A model generated the notes under the pieces. The model saw only the letters and a list, made by a program, of their open reading frames with translations, did no database searches and was not told the DNA's origin. A DNA stretch of 64,000 nucleotides from NCBI GenBank assembly GCA_965220825.1, contig OZ244839.1, forward strand, positions 2,170,001 through 2,234,000. Direction: 5' to 3'. Position numbers and translations under genes: made by a program. Each line of letters opens with the position of its first letter. Position 1 is the first letter of the stretch. This DNA comes from G965220825 sp965220825. Its GTDB lineage: Bacteria; Pseudomonadota; Alphaproteobacteria; UBA828. Positions 1 to 8,694 of the stretch are shown here, piece after piece.

Positions 1-921
1 CACCACCTTGTCGCGGGGGAGCGAGAGCGTGTAGGCCGTCACCATGCCGTCCACCTCGTCCCGATGCGCGACCCGCGCGGCACTGGTCGCGTAGCGCATG
101 TCCGCGGCGAGCTCGGCCCGGCCCAGGAGCGCGGCCATGCGGCCCCATATCTTGTCGCTGGTGCAGGCGATGGCGACCCAGCCCCCGTCCCCGCATTCGA
201 AATGGCCGTGCGGGCAGACATTGCTGGTCATCCGCCCGAGGCGTGGGCGGACGAAGCCGCTGGCGGCATAGAGCGGCGCCGTCTCGTCCAGCACCCGAAA
301 GACGGCTTCATAGAGCGCCATGTCGATGGTCTGGCCCCGCCCGGTGCGCTCCCGGTCGCGGAGCGCCATCAGGGCACCCACCGCGCCATAGAGGCCCGAG
401 ATGTAGTCGGCAAGCGAGGTCGAGCCCGGCGTGAGCGGCGGGCCGCCCGGCACGCCCGTCAGGTGGGTGAGTCCGCCGAAAGCGTGCGCGATGCGGGCGA
501 AGCCGGGGCGGTCCCGATAGGGGCCCGTCTGGCCGTAGCCCGAGATGCGCACCACGATGAGGCCCGGATTGACCGCCTGCAGGACATCCGGCCCGACGCC
601 CCATCTCTCGAGCGTGCCGGGGCGGAAGTTCTCGCACACGATATCCGCCGCGGCCGCCAGGCGCTTCAACAGCAGGACGCCCTCGGGCCGGCGCAGGTCG
701 AGCGTCACGGACTTCTTGTTGCGCTGCTCCGAGAGCCAGGTGTAGCCGTCTCCCCGCTTGCTCGGGGCGCCGAAAGCGCGCAAGGGGTCGCCGCCCCGGG
801 GCTGTTCCACCTTGATGATTTCCGCGCCGAACTCGCCCAGCACCGAGGCGGTGAAAGGCCCGGCGATGAAGGTCGCCAAGTCGACGACGCGGACGCCCGA
901 CAGTGGAAGTCGTTCCGTCAT
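1..921 (-). CDS. Class III CoA-transferase (CaiB/BaiF family), C-terminus cut by window edge
   Basis: Reading leftwards from the ATG at 921, 307 codons stay open to the window edge, so the C-terminus is missing. The start MTERLPLSGVRVVDLATFIA and the following stretch with VEQPRGGDPLR, CENFRPG and MALYEAV are typical of family III CoA-transferases. These swap CoA between carboxylic acids through an aspartyl-CoA intermediate. The usual length is about 400 residues, so roughly three quarters is present. It lies 55 bp downstream of the SDR gene on the same strand and is probably co-transcribed with it, suggesting a small acyl-CoA degradation unit. The substrate cannot be read from the sequence. 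Family assignment is firm; the specific reaction is not. Confidence 0.88.
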   Translation of the reverse strand, partial: MTERLPLSGVRVVDLATFIAGPFTASVLGEFGAEIIKVEQPRGGDPLRAFGAPSKRGDGYTWLSEQRNKKSVTLDLRRPEGVLLLKRLAAAADIVCENFRPGTLERWGVGPDVLQAVNPGLIVVRISGYGQTGPYRDRPGFARIAHAFGGLTHLTGVPGGPPLTPGSTSLADYISGLYGAVGALMALRDRERTGRGQTIDMALYEAVFRVLDETAPLYAASGFVRPRLGRMTSNVCPHGHFECGDGGWVAIACTSDKIWGRMAALLGRAELAADMRYATSAARVAHRDEVDGMVTAYTLSLPRDKVV

Positions 922-976
922 CGCGGCAGGAAGCGGGCTTTGCCGCCGGTTGTCAATGCGAACGCGCCCGCCCGGC

Positions 977-1702
977 TCAGAACGATTCCTTGTGGGTGCG
1001 AAGGTCGAGCTCCTGGGTCCAGGCGCTCCGGGGCTGGCGGTAGAGGAAGCGATAGGCCTCCGCCAGCCCGTCGAGCCCGATCAGCCCGTCCGCGCCCACG
1101 CGTTCCGCGAAGTCGGGCCAGCGGCTCTTGAGGCGTTCGCCGTCGATACCGCCGTCCACGACCACATGGGCCACATGGATTCCCTTGGGGCCGAACTCCC
1201 GGGCGAGGCTCTGGCCCAGCGCCCGAAGCCCCGCCTTGGCCGCGGTGAAGGCGGCGAAGCGGGGCTTGCCGCGCATGGACGCGCTCGCCCCGGTGATAAG
1301 CAGCGTGCCGGCGCCGCGCGCCGCCATGGGGCGGAGCGCCTCCCGGCAGAAGAGAAAGCCCCCGTAGCAGCCGACCCGCCAGCAGGCCTCGAAATGGCGG
1401 GCCTCCATATCCAGGAAATCGCCCGGCATGTTGTTGCCCGCGTTGAAGACCGCAAGGTCGATGGGACCCGCCGCCTCGGCGCCGGCCACGAACCCGGCGA
1501 CGGAAGCCTCGTCGGTGGTGTCGGCAACGCGCGCCGTCGCCTGTCCGCCGGCTTCGCGAATCCCGGCGGCGACGGCCGTCACTTTCGCCTCCGTGCGGCC
1601 GCCCACGAAGACATGAAGCCCCTCGTCCGCCGCCATGCGGCAGAGCGCGGCGCCCAGCCCCTCCGAAGCGCCCACGCCGATCACGATCGCTGTTCTGCTC
1701 AT
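977..1702 (-). CDS. Atypical short-chain dehydrogenase/reductase (SDR_c10-like), Phe replaces catalytic Tyr
   Basis: This 241-residue Rossmann-fold protein has the SDR layout: cofactor loop GVGASEGLG near residue 10 and VFNAGNN in the middle. The expected YxxxK active site reads FTAAK, so Phe replaces the proton-donating Tyr while Lys is kept. The preceding ITGASAS supplies Ser. The glycine-rich loop is also a poor match to the usual TGxxxGxG. This combination is known for the SDR_c10 subgroup, so it is probably an inherited trait and not a fresh mutation. Whether it still does redox chemistry is unclear. The gene sits just upstream of the CoA-transferase. The ATG at 1702 follows a purine-rich GAGGGG. 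Confidence 0.85.
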   Translation of the reverse strand: MSRTAIVIGVGASEGLGAALCRMAADEGLHVFVGGRTEAKVTAVAAGIREAGGQATARVADTTDEASVAGFVAGAEAAGPIDLAVFNAGNNMPGDFLDMEARHFEACWRVGCYGGFLFCREALRPMAARGAGTLLITGASASMRGKPRFAAFTAAKAGLRALGQSLAREFGPKGIHVAHVVVDGGIDGERLKSRWPDFAERVGADGLIGLDGLAEAYRFLYRQPRSAWTQELDLRTHKESF

Positions 1703-1933
1703 CCCGTCCCCTCTTCGCCCGCCGCTTCGGCAAGGCGTGGCGTCAGCGGCGCGGCATCAATAGCAGAGATCGTGCGGAACGGCGAAAGAGGCGGTCGAAA
1801 CGGCCTTTGCCGCTACCGTTGCGCCCGCGTATTATGCGCTTGAGGAAGGACTAGGATGGCGCGACATGTTGCGAGGACGACGCGGCGTCATGGTCTGTCC
1901 GCACACATACACGACCCCGAGGGAGGGAAAAGC

Positions 1934-3121
1934 ATGATCTGGAAACTCACGGCCGCCACCGCGTTCGCGGCTGGGCTCGCACTGTCGGGCTTTGCGGCGC
2001 AGAACGCGCAGGCGGACAGCAAGGAGGACGGCGTCTGGTGGCCGGCCAAAGTGGAGATCTACAACCCGGCCTGCACCGACGGCGACCCCGCATGCTGGAC
2101 GGATCCCGCCAACGCCAACCTCGAAGTCGTCGACTATGTTCCGCTCATGCCCGACGAGGTGGATGCCAAGCACCACATCTGCGTGTCGTTCCCGCACTTG
2201 GTGGATTCCTACTGGGTGGGCGCGGCCTACGGCATCATCGAGGAAGGCAAGCGCCTCGGCCAGAAGATCTCGCTGATCGAGGCCGGCGGCTACGACAAGC
2301 TGGAACGGCAGCTTTCCCAGGTCGAGGACTGCGTGGCGAACGGCGCCGAGATCGTCGTGCTCTCCGCCATCTCGGCGGAAGGCAACGTCAAGCAGGTGGA
2401 CGACCTGCGCGCCCGCGGCATCCCGATCGTCGACCTGATCAACGGAATCAACACCGAGGTCGATGCGAAGTCGCTCGAGAGCTACTACAGCATGGGCCGG
2501 ATCGCCTGCAAATGGATCGCCGATCAGCATCCGGCGGGCAGCGGCAAGGTCAAGCTCGCCTGGTTCCCGGGCCCGCCCGGTGCAAGCTGGTCGGTCGCCG
2601 GCAATAATGGCTGCCACGACGCGGTGGTGGGCTCCGACGCCGAGGTCATCTCCACCAAGTGGGGTCAGACCAGCAAGGAAGTCCAGCTCAAGCTCGTGGA
2701 GGACGTGATCCAGGCGCAGACCGCCGGTGGCGATACCGACCTCGACTATATCGTCGGCGTGGCGCCGGCCGTCGAGGGCGGCATGGCCGCGCTCCGCGAC
2801 CTCGGGCTGGCGGATCAGGTCAAGCTGGTCTCCTACTACTACACGCCCGGCATGCACCAGTTCGTCGGTCGCGGAAGCGTCGCCATGGCGCCGACCGACC
2901 AGATGATCATCCAGGCGCGTATCTCCATCGACCAGGCTGTCCGCATTCTCGAAGGCAAGCCGTCGGCCACCGGCGGGCGCCCCGAGTTCAACAACACCGG
3001 GCGCATCATCGAGCATGTGCAGCCGGTGGCGGCGATGGTCACGCCGGAGAACATCAAGGACTTCGATACCACGACGACACTCGCGCCCAAGGGATGGACG
3101 CCGGTGTTCAGCACCGACTGA
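1934..3121 (+). CDS. Periplasmic substrate-binding protein of the TorT family, for a ribose-type ABC importer
   Basis: The start at 1934 is chosen because GGGAGGGAAA lies just before it and the product then begins with a clean signal peptide (MIWKLTAATAFAAGLALSGF, cleavage near AQA). The 395-residue product has the type I periplasmic binding fold. It shares blocks with E. coli TorT: DSYW...YG, then EAGGYDKL, VSYYY and ASDQM-like APTDQM. TorT proper senses TMAO and partners the kinase TorS, but no kinase is nearby. The next genes encode the ATPase and permease of a ribose-type importer, so this is most likely the ligand receptor of that importer. The ligand is unknown. An in-frame start at 1856 would bury the signal peptide and is less likely. 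Confidence 0.86.
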   Translation: MIWKLTAATAFAAGLALSGFAAQNAQADSKEDGVWWPAKVEIYNPACTDGDPACWTDPANANLEVVDYVPLMPDEVDAKHHICVSFPHLVDSYWVGAAYGIIEEGKRLGQKISLIEAGGYDKLERQLSQVEDCVANGAEIVVLSAISAEGNVKQVDDLRARGIPIVDLINGINTEVDAKSLESYYSMGRIACKWIADQHPAGSGKVKLAWFPGPPGASWSVAGNNGCHDAVVGSDAEVISTKWGQTSKEVQLKLVEDVIQAQTAGGDTDLDYIVGVAPAVEGGMAALRDLGLADQVKLVSYYYTPGMHQFVGRGSVAMAPTDQMIIQARISIDQAVRILEGKPSATGGRPEFNNTGRIIEHVQPVAAMVTPENIKDFDTTTTLAPKGWTPVFSTD

Positions 3122-3168
3122 GCCTGTATCGAGTCCGGTAACGACGAAACTGACGGAGGCCTGTCACA

Positions 3169-4746
3169 GTGGCTGAACCGTCAGCGGACGTCTTGAAGGA
3201 ATCCCCGGAGGCGCTCGCCTCCGGGGAAGCCCTTCTGGAGCTGGAACACCTTTCCAAGCAGTTTCCCGGCACGCTGGCGCTGGACCGCGTGAACTTCGAC
3301 GTGCGCGCGGGCGAGGTGCATGTGCTGTTCGGCGAGAACGGCGCGGGTAAATCGACCCTGATCCAGATCGTCGCCGGGGTCCATCGGCCTTCCCGCGGCA
3401 CGATCCGGCTGCGGGGCAAGCCCACCGTCATCCATTCGGTGCATCATGCGCGCGAGCTCGGCGTGAGCGCCGTCTTCCAGGAATTCTCCCTGGTGCCCCA
3501 TCTCACCATTGAGGAGAACCTCTTTCTGGGCTCGGAGCTGACCCGGGGCCCCCTGCTCGACAAGCGGGCGCTGGCGAGGCAGGCGCGCGAGACGCTGGAC
3601 CGGCTGGGCTTCCCGCTAAGGCCCAGGGACCAGGTGATGTACCTCTCCCGCGCCGAGCAGCAGATGGTGGAAATCGCCAAGGCCTTTCGTACCAAGCCCA
3701 CCATCATGATCTTCGACGAGCCGACGGCCTCGCTCACGGAGCGCGAGACCGAGCGGCTCTTCAACCTGATCGAACAGATCAAGGCCGAAGGCATCGGAAT
3801 CATCTACATCACGCACCGGATGAACGAGATCAAGCGGATCGGCGACCGCATCACGGTGCTGCGCGACGGGATCCATATCGACACGATCCCGGTCGCCGAG
3901 GCAACGGACCAGAAGCTGGTCGAACTCATGACCGGACGGGTCATCGACCAGATATTCCCGCAGATCAAGCGCAACCCCACCGACGTCCTGCTGGAGGTCG
4001 AAGGCCTCGTCACGGCGAAGCATTTCGTGAACAACGTCTCCATCAACGTACGGCGCGGGGAGGTCGTGGGGCTCGCGGGCCTCGTGGGCTCGGGAAAGTC
4101 CGACCTGGGCCGCGCCTGTTTCGGCCTCGAGCGCATCATGGCGGGCAGCATCACCTTCGACGGGGAGGTCGTCTACGACCGGGCGAAGCGCGTGAACAAG
4201 CTCGGCCCGCGCAGGATGCTCGACCGCGGGCTCTACTACCTGCCCTCCGACCGTCGCAAGGAGGGGCTCGTGATGATGCAGAACGTGCGGGAGAACGTGG
4301 CGCTTCCCTCGCTCGGGCTCGACAACTTCTCAAACCGCCTGTTTCTGCGGCGCGCCAGGGAGCGCCGGGTCGTGCGCGACATCGCGCAGAAGCTTGACCT
4401 CATGCCGCTCAATATCGAGCGGGATCTGGAGCACTTCTCCGGCGGCAACCAGCAGAAGGTCCTGGTGGGCAAGTCGCTGGTGCGGGACGTAAAGCTCTTC
4501 ATCTTCGACGAGCCCACGGTGGGTGTGGATGTGGGCGCCCGCGTTGCCATCTATGCGTTCATCCGCGACCTCTGCGAGGCGGGAGCGGGAGTCCTGCTGA
4601 TATCCTCGGACCTGCCGGAAATCCTGCATCTCACGCACCGCGCCTATGTGATGTATCGCGCCGAACTCCGCGCCGAACTCGACCAGTCGGAAATCTCCGA
4701 GGAGGCCGTGCTGAGTCACTTCTTCGAGAAGGAAGCGGCGGCGTGA
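3169..4746 (+). CDS. Ribose/sugar-type ABC importer ATPase with two nucleotide-binding domains (RbsA/XylG-like)
   Basis: The 525-residue protein carries two fused ABC domains. The N-terminal domain has Walker A GENGAGKST, signature LSRAEQQ and Walker B IMIFDEPTAS. The C-terminal domain has a degenerate Walker A (GLVGSGKSD), signature FSGGNQQK and Walker B LFIFDEPTVGVD. Loss of a normal second Walker A is usual in the RbsA/MglA/XylG group. The start is GTG at 3169, preceded by ACGGAGG. It powers uptake through the permease at 4763 with the TorT-like receptor at 1934; spacing to those genes is 47 and 16 bp, so one operon is likely. The transported compound is not revealed by the sequence. Confidence 0.92.
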   Translation: MAEPSADVLKESPEALASGEALLELEHLSKQFPGTLALDRVNFDVRAGEVHVLFGENGAGKSTLIQIVAGVHRPSRGTIRLRGKPTVIHSVHHARELGVSAVFQEFSLVPHLTIEENLFLGSELTRGPLLDKRALARQARETLDRLGFPLRPRDQVMYLSRAEQQMVEIAKAFRTKPTIMIFDEPTASLTERETERLFNLIEQIKAEGIGIIYITHRMNEIKRIGDRITVLRDGIHIDTIPVAEATDQKLVELMTGRVIDQIFPQIKRNPTDVLLEVEGLVTAKHFVNNVSINVRRGEVVGLAGLVGSGKSDLGRACFGLERIMAGSITFDGEVVYDRAKRVNKLGPRRMLDRGLYYLPSDRRKEGLVMMQNVRENVALPSLGLDNFSNRLFLRRARERRVVRDIAQKLDLMPLNIERDLEHFSGGNQQKVLVGKSLVRDVKLFIFDEPTVGVDVGARVAIYAFIRDLCEAGAGVLLISSDLPEILHLTHRAYVMYRAELRAELDQSEISEEAVLSHFFEKEAAA

Positions 4747-4762
4747 CGGGAAGGAAGGGGTA

Positions 4763-5788
4763 ATGGCCGACACGACCCGGGAGCGACCGTCTCCGCTGGA
4801 AAGGGCGGAGTATTTCGCGACTCTCATCTTCGTCCGGGCCGGGGTTCTCCCCTGGTTCCTGCTCGTCGCGATCATCGTCTTCGCGCTCACCACCGACAAT
4901 TTCTTCAGCGGGCGGAACCTCATGCAGGTCGCGCGCCAGGCCACCTATCTGGTGATGGTCTCCATGGGCCAGATGGTGGTGCTGCTGACCGCGGGCCTCG
5001 ACCTCTCGGTGGGCGTCATGTTCGCCTTGGTCTCGGTGATCACCTCCATGGCCATGGTCGGCATGTGGGACGGCGGCGAAGCCACCACCATCGCGATCCT
5101 GGTGGGCTGTCTCGCGGGCTTCGGGGCAGGCACCGGCATCGGCGTGATAAACGGCATCGGCGTCGCCGTCTTCCGGGTGCCGCCCTTCATGATGACCCTC
5201 GCCATGTCCTCCATCGTGTTCGGCATCGCGCTGATTATCACCGGCGGGACGCCGATCTACGGCATGCCGGACGATTTCGCGAACATCCTCGGATACGGAC
5301 GGGCCATAGGGGTCCCCGTTCCCATATGGATCACCATCGGGTTCATCGTCCTGATGTACATATTCCTCAACTGGACCCGGATGGGACGCTATCTCTACGC
5401 GCTCGGGGGCAACCTCAAGGCCTCGCAGCTCTCCGGCATCAGCACGCGGTTCTATCTCTTCATGGCCTATGTGGTGACCGCCGGCATCACCACCATCGGC
5501 GCCATCATGCTGACCGCCCGCCTCGAAAGCGGCGAGGGCAATATCGGCAAGGAGTATCCGCTGCTCTCCATCGCGGCCTGCGTGATCGGCGGGGTGAGCC
5601 TCTTCGGCGGCACCGGGCGGCTGCCCAATGTGGTGCTCGGCGCCATCTTCATCATCCTGGTGCAAAACGGCATGAACCTGCTGCGCATCAACTCCTATCT
5701 GCAGATGGTGGTGATCGGCATCCTTCTGATCCTCGCGGTGATCGCCGACAACTACCGGCAGAAGCTCCTTCTCATGCTGAGAGACTGA
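4763..5788 (+). CDS. Ribose/sugar-type ABC importer permease (RbsC/XylH-like)
   Basis: The 341-residue, strongly hydrophobic protein of BPD_transp_2 type has about eight to ten membrane segments. It contains the family hallmarks LLTAGLDLSVG near residue 75 and GVSLFGGTGR near residue 275. GGAAGGGG-like bases precede the ATG at 4763. It forms the inner-membrane channel for the importer whose ATPase and receptor lie immediately upstream. The amidohydrolase start follows its stop after only 2 bp, pointing to translational coupling and a metabolic link between the importer and that enzyme. Confidence 0.9.
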   Translation: MADTTRERPSPLERAEYFATLIFVRAGVLPWFLLVAIIVFALTTDNFFSGRNLMQVARQATYLVMVSMGQMVVLLTAGLDLSVGVMFALVSVITSMAMVGMWDGGEATTIAILVGCLAGFGAGTGIGVINGIGVAVFRVPPFMMTLAMSSIVFGIALIITGGTPIYGMPDDFANILGYGRAIGVPVPIWITIGFIVLMYIFLNWTRMGRYLYALGGNLKASQLSGISTRFYLFMAYVVTAGITTIGAIMLTARLESGEGNIGKEYPLLSIAACVIGGVSLFGGTGRLPNVVLGAIFIILVQNGMNLLRINSYLQMVVIGILLILAVIADNYRQKLLLMLRD

Positions 5789-5790
5789 CG

Positions 5791-6903
5791 GTGGCGACGA
5801 ACGGAAGCGCCGCGATCATCTCGGGCGATTCACACGTCATAGAGCCTGCGGATCTCTGGACCGCACCGCTCGGCGGACGCTACGGCGACGCGGTACCCCG
5901 CATGGTCAAGGAGCATGCGGGCGTCGAGGCGGACCACTTCTTCACCGGACTCGAATATGTCCGCGTCGACGAAATCGTCGAAGGGGACGAGGAGCTTCAG
6001 CGGAAGCTGGTGGGCTCCGGCACCGATCCCGCCATTCGCCTCGGCTGCATGGACGAAGACGGCGTCCATGGCGAGATCGTCAACTCCACCTGGATGCTCT
6101 ACGCCATGCGGGCGGAGAACGACCGCCTCGTCGAAGACCTCTGCCAGGTGTTCAACGACTGGCTCGCCGAATATTGCAGCCATGCGCCGAAGCGGCTTTA
6201 CGGCACCTCCATGATCCATCTCGCCGATATCGACTGGGCGTGCCGGGAGCTGGAGCGTACGGCGAAGCGGGGGCTCAAGAGCGTCATCATCAATTGCGAT
6301 GCGCGACCCGACTGGCCGCCCTTCCAGGACCGGCATTACGACCCCTTCTGGGCGCGGGCCGAGGAGCTCGACCAGCCGGTCACGCTCCATATCATCACCG
6401 GCAACGAGGTGGATCCCTTCACACTCCACGGGTCGGCGCGCATCAACATGGCGCGGAGTACGCTCGGCGTCCTCGCCGAGGCGGGTCCCGTGCTCGCCAA
6501 CGAGTTCATCTTCGGCGGCGTGCTCGACCGTTTCGAGCGGCTCAAGCTGGTGCTCTCCGAATATGAAGTCTCGTGGCTCCCCTACTGGCTCTTCCGCGCC
6601 CGGCAGATCCAGAACGACTTCGGTCCCGCGCTCGACATCCCCAAGATCAAAAAACCGGTGGACGAATATCTCCAGCAGATCTACCACGGGCTCATCGACG
6701 ACCCCTATCTGGACAAGGTCCTGGACGTGATCGATCCGAAGACCGTCATGTGGGGATCGGACTTCCCCCACGCGCGCTGCACCTACCCCAACACGCGGGC
6801 GGTGATCGACCGCGTGTTCGGCGCTCTGGACGAAGAGACCCGCCGCGACATCGTCTGCAACAACTGCGCGCGCTTCTACAATTTCGATGTTGCCCATGCC
6901 TGA
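5791..6903 (+). CDS. Amidohydrolase-2 family metal-dependent hydrolase
   Basis: The start is GTG at 5791, two bases after the permease stop, giving 370 residues. The N-terminal ISGDSHVIEP contains the D-x-H metal-binding pair of Amidohydro_2 (ACMSD-like) enzymes. LHIITGNEVDPF gives a middle His, and WGSDFPHARC near residue 320 supplies the late Asp. Family members hydrolyse amides or esters, or decarboxylate aromatic and heterocyclic acids. Its position between two import systems suggests it processes what one of them brings in. The longer frame from 5065 is only open by chance across the permease gene. Substrate unknown. Confidence 0.88.
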   Translation: MATNGSAAIISGDSHVIEPADLWTAPLGGRYGDAVPRMVKEHAGVEADHFFTGLEYVRVDEIVEGDEELQRKLVGSGTDPAIRLGCMDEDGVHGEIVNSTWMLYAMRAENDRLVEDLCQVFNDWLAEYCSHAPKRLYGTSMIHLADIDWACRELERTAKRGLKSVIINCDARPDWPPFQDRHYDPFWARAEELDQPVTLHIITGNEVDPFTLHGSARINMARSTLGVLAEAGPVLANEFIFGGVLDRFERLKLVLSEYEVSWLPYWLFRARQIQNDFGPALDIPKIKKPVDEYLQQIYHGLIDDPYLDKVLDVIDPKTVMWGSDFPHARCTYPNTRAVIDRVFGALDEETRRDIVCNNCARFYNFDVAHA

Positions 6904-6932
6904 GTGGCGCGTCTGAGGCGGCGGATGCCCGC

Positions 6933-7760
6933 GTGCGAGCCTCGCCCGTGACGGAGCCGGCCGCACCGTCCATACCGGGCGAGACGCTGCTGGCGGTGGA
7001 CGGCATCGCGCTCCGCTTCGGCGGCGTGCATGCGCTCACCGACGTTTCCTTCGCCGTCGCCGCCGGCGAGATCTGCGCCATCATCGGACCGAACGGCGCG
7101 GGCAAGACCTCCATGCTGAACGTGCTGAACGGCGCCTATCAGCCGACGGCCGGCACCGTTACCTTCAAGGGGAAGCGCTACCGGCGCATGCGCCCGAGAG
7201 AGGCCGCCTACGCCGGGATCGCGCGCACCTTCCAGAACGTCGCGCTCTTCAAGGGCATGAGCACGCTCGACAACATCATGGCCGGACGCGCGCTCAAGAT
7301 GCGGAGCAACTTCGTCGCCTGCATGCTGCCCGTGGGCCCTGCGCACCGGGAAGAAGCACGCCACAGGGCCGTGGCGGAGGAGATCGTCGCGCTGCTCGAG
7401 ATTGGCGCCATCCGCGACACGCCGGTAGGCCGGCTCCCCTACGGCCTTCAGAAGCGGGTGGAACTCGGCCGCGCGCTCGCCGCTGAGCCCGATCTGCTGC
7501 TTCTCGACGAGCCCATGGCCGGGATGAATGCCGGCGAGAAGGCCGAGATGTGCCGCTTCGTGCTGGAGACCAAGGAGCGGTTCGGGATGACCGTCGCTCT
7601 GATCGAGCACGACATGAACGTGGTGATGGAGCTCTCGGACCATATCGTGGTGCTGGATTACGGCCGCAAGATCGCCGACGGCACCCCGGCCGAGGTGCGC
7701 GCGAACCAGGCCGTGATCGATGCCTATCTGGGTGTCGCGCAGGAAGGGGACCAGCCGTGA
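6933..7760 (+). CDS. livG: Branched-chain amino acid-type ABC importer ATPase (LivG-like)
   Basis: The 275-residue single-domain ABC ATPase has Walker A GPNGAGKT, LPYGLQKR at the signature position (the usual LivG variation), Walker B LLLLDEPMAGMN and the long LivG insertion around NFVACMLPVG. The start is uncertain: GTG at 6933 is preferred because GAGGCGG lies upstream; GTG at 6948 is the alternative. Its last codons overlap the permease start (GTGA, 7757-7760). With LivH, LivM, the receptor at 9864 and LivF at 11237 it completes a hydrophobic-amino-acid-type importer, although such systems also carry urea, amides and aromatic acids. Confidence 0.9.
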   Translation: MRASPVTEPAAPSIPGETLLAVDGIALRFGGVHALTDVSFAVAAGEICAIIGPNGAGKTSMLNVLNGAYQPTAGTVTFKGKRYRRMRPREAAYAGIARTFQNVALFKGMSTLDNIMAGRALKMRSNFVACMLPVGPAHREEARHRAVAEEIVALLEIGAIRDTPVGRLPYGLQKRVELGRALAAEPDLLLLDEPMAGMNAGEKAEMCRFVLETKERFGMTVALIEHDMNVVMELSDHIVVLDYGRKIADGTPAEVRANQAVIDAYLGVAQEGDQP

Positions 7761-8692
7761 GCGCGCTCGAGGCGTTCTTCGTCCTGCCCTTCCTCGACAT
7801 GATCGCCTACCCGCTGTTCTTCGGCGAGGTGGCGATCTCCGGGTTGCTCACCGGCGTGATGTACGCGCTGGTCGCACTCGGCTTCGTGCTCATCTTCAAG
7901 GCCTCTCAGGTCTTCAATTTCGCGCAGGGCGCCATGGTGCTGTTCGCGGCGCTCACCCTGGTGGGGCTGATGGAACTCGGCCTGCCCATCTGGGCCGCGC
8001 TGATCGCAACGGCGCTCGTGATGGTGGGGCTCGCCTTCGGCATCGAGCGCACCGTGCTGCGCCCGCTCATCAACCAGCCGCCGATCACCTTGTTCATGGC
8101 CACGATCGGGCTCAGCTTTCTGCTGGAAGGCGCCGGCGAATGGGCATGGGGAGCCAACGTCAAGGCGCTGGACCTCGGCATCCCCAGCGCGCCCGTGGAT
8201 GTGGGCGGCATGCTGTTCAACGAGTTCGATCTGATCGCGGCCGCCGTCGCCGCCGCGCTGGTCGCGGCGCTCGCACTGCTCTTCCACCACACCCCCATCG
8301 GCCGCGCGCTCCGCGCCGTCGCGGACGATCCACAGGCCGCGCTCTCGGTGGGCATATCCCTCCGGACCATCTGGATCGTCGTCTGGTCGGTGGCGGGCAT
8401 CGTCGCCATCGTCGCCGGCATCATGTGGGGCGCGAAGAGCGGCGTGCAGTTCAGCCTCTCGCTGATCGCCCTCAAGGCCCTTCCCGTGCTGATCCTGGGC
8501 GGCCTCACCTCGGTGCCGGGCGCCATCGTGGGCGGCCTCATGATCGGCTTCGGCGAGAAGATCGCCGAAATCTACTGGGGGCCGGTGATCGGCGGCGCCA
8601 TCGAGAACTGGTTCGCCTACGTACTTGCGACGGTCGTCCTGCTATTCCGACCGCAGGGCCTCTTTGGCGAGAAGATCATCGAACGGGTGTGA
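7757..8692 (+). CDS. livH: Branched-chain amino acid-type ABC permease (LivH-like)
   Basis: The GTG start at 7757 overlaps the livG stop by 4 bp, giving 311 residues. The hydrophobic protein with about eight membrane helices shows LivH-type features: GEVAISGLLTGVMYALVALG near the N-terminus, FNFAQGAMV, and LILGGLTSVPGAIVGGLMIG near the C-terminus. It forms half of the membrane channel with the LivM-like protein encoded two bases downstream. Very tight packing indicates one transcript for livG-livH-livM. Confidence 0.92.
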   Translation: MSALEAFFVLPFLDMIAYPLFFGEVAISGLLTGVMYALVALGFVLIFKASQVFNFAQGAMVLFAALTLVGLMELGLPIWAALIATALVMVGLAFGIERTVLRPLINQPPITLFMATIGLSFLLEGAGEWAWGANVKALDLGIPSAPVDVGGMLFNEFDLIAAAVAAALVAALALLFHHTPIGRALRAVADDPQAALSVGISLRTIWIVVWSVAGIVAIVAGIMWGAKSGVQFSLSLIALKALPVLILGGLTSVPGAIVGGLMIGFGEKIAEIYWGPVIGGAIENWFAYVLATVVLLFRPQGLFGEKIIERV

Positions 8693-8694
8693 CG

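Noticed and set aside
4631..5665. 344-codon open frame on the minus strand rich in His and Asp
   Set aside because: It is the reverse-strand shadow of the sugar permease gene; hydrophobic codons read backwards give charged residues.
5065..6903. A 612-residue fusion upstream of the amidohydrolase
   Set aside because: The first 240 codons run out of frame through the permease and have no homology. The GTG at 5791 fits the enzyme family and the gene junction.
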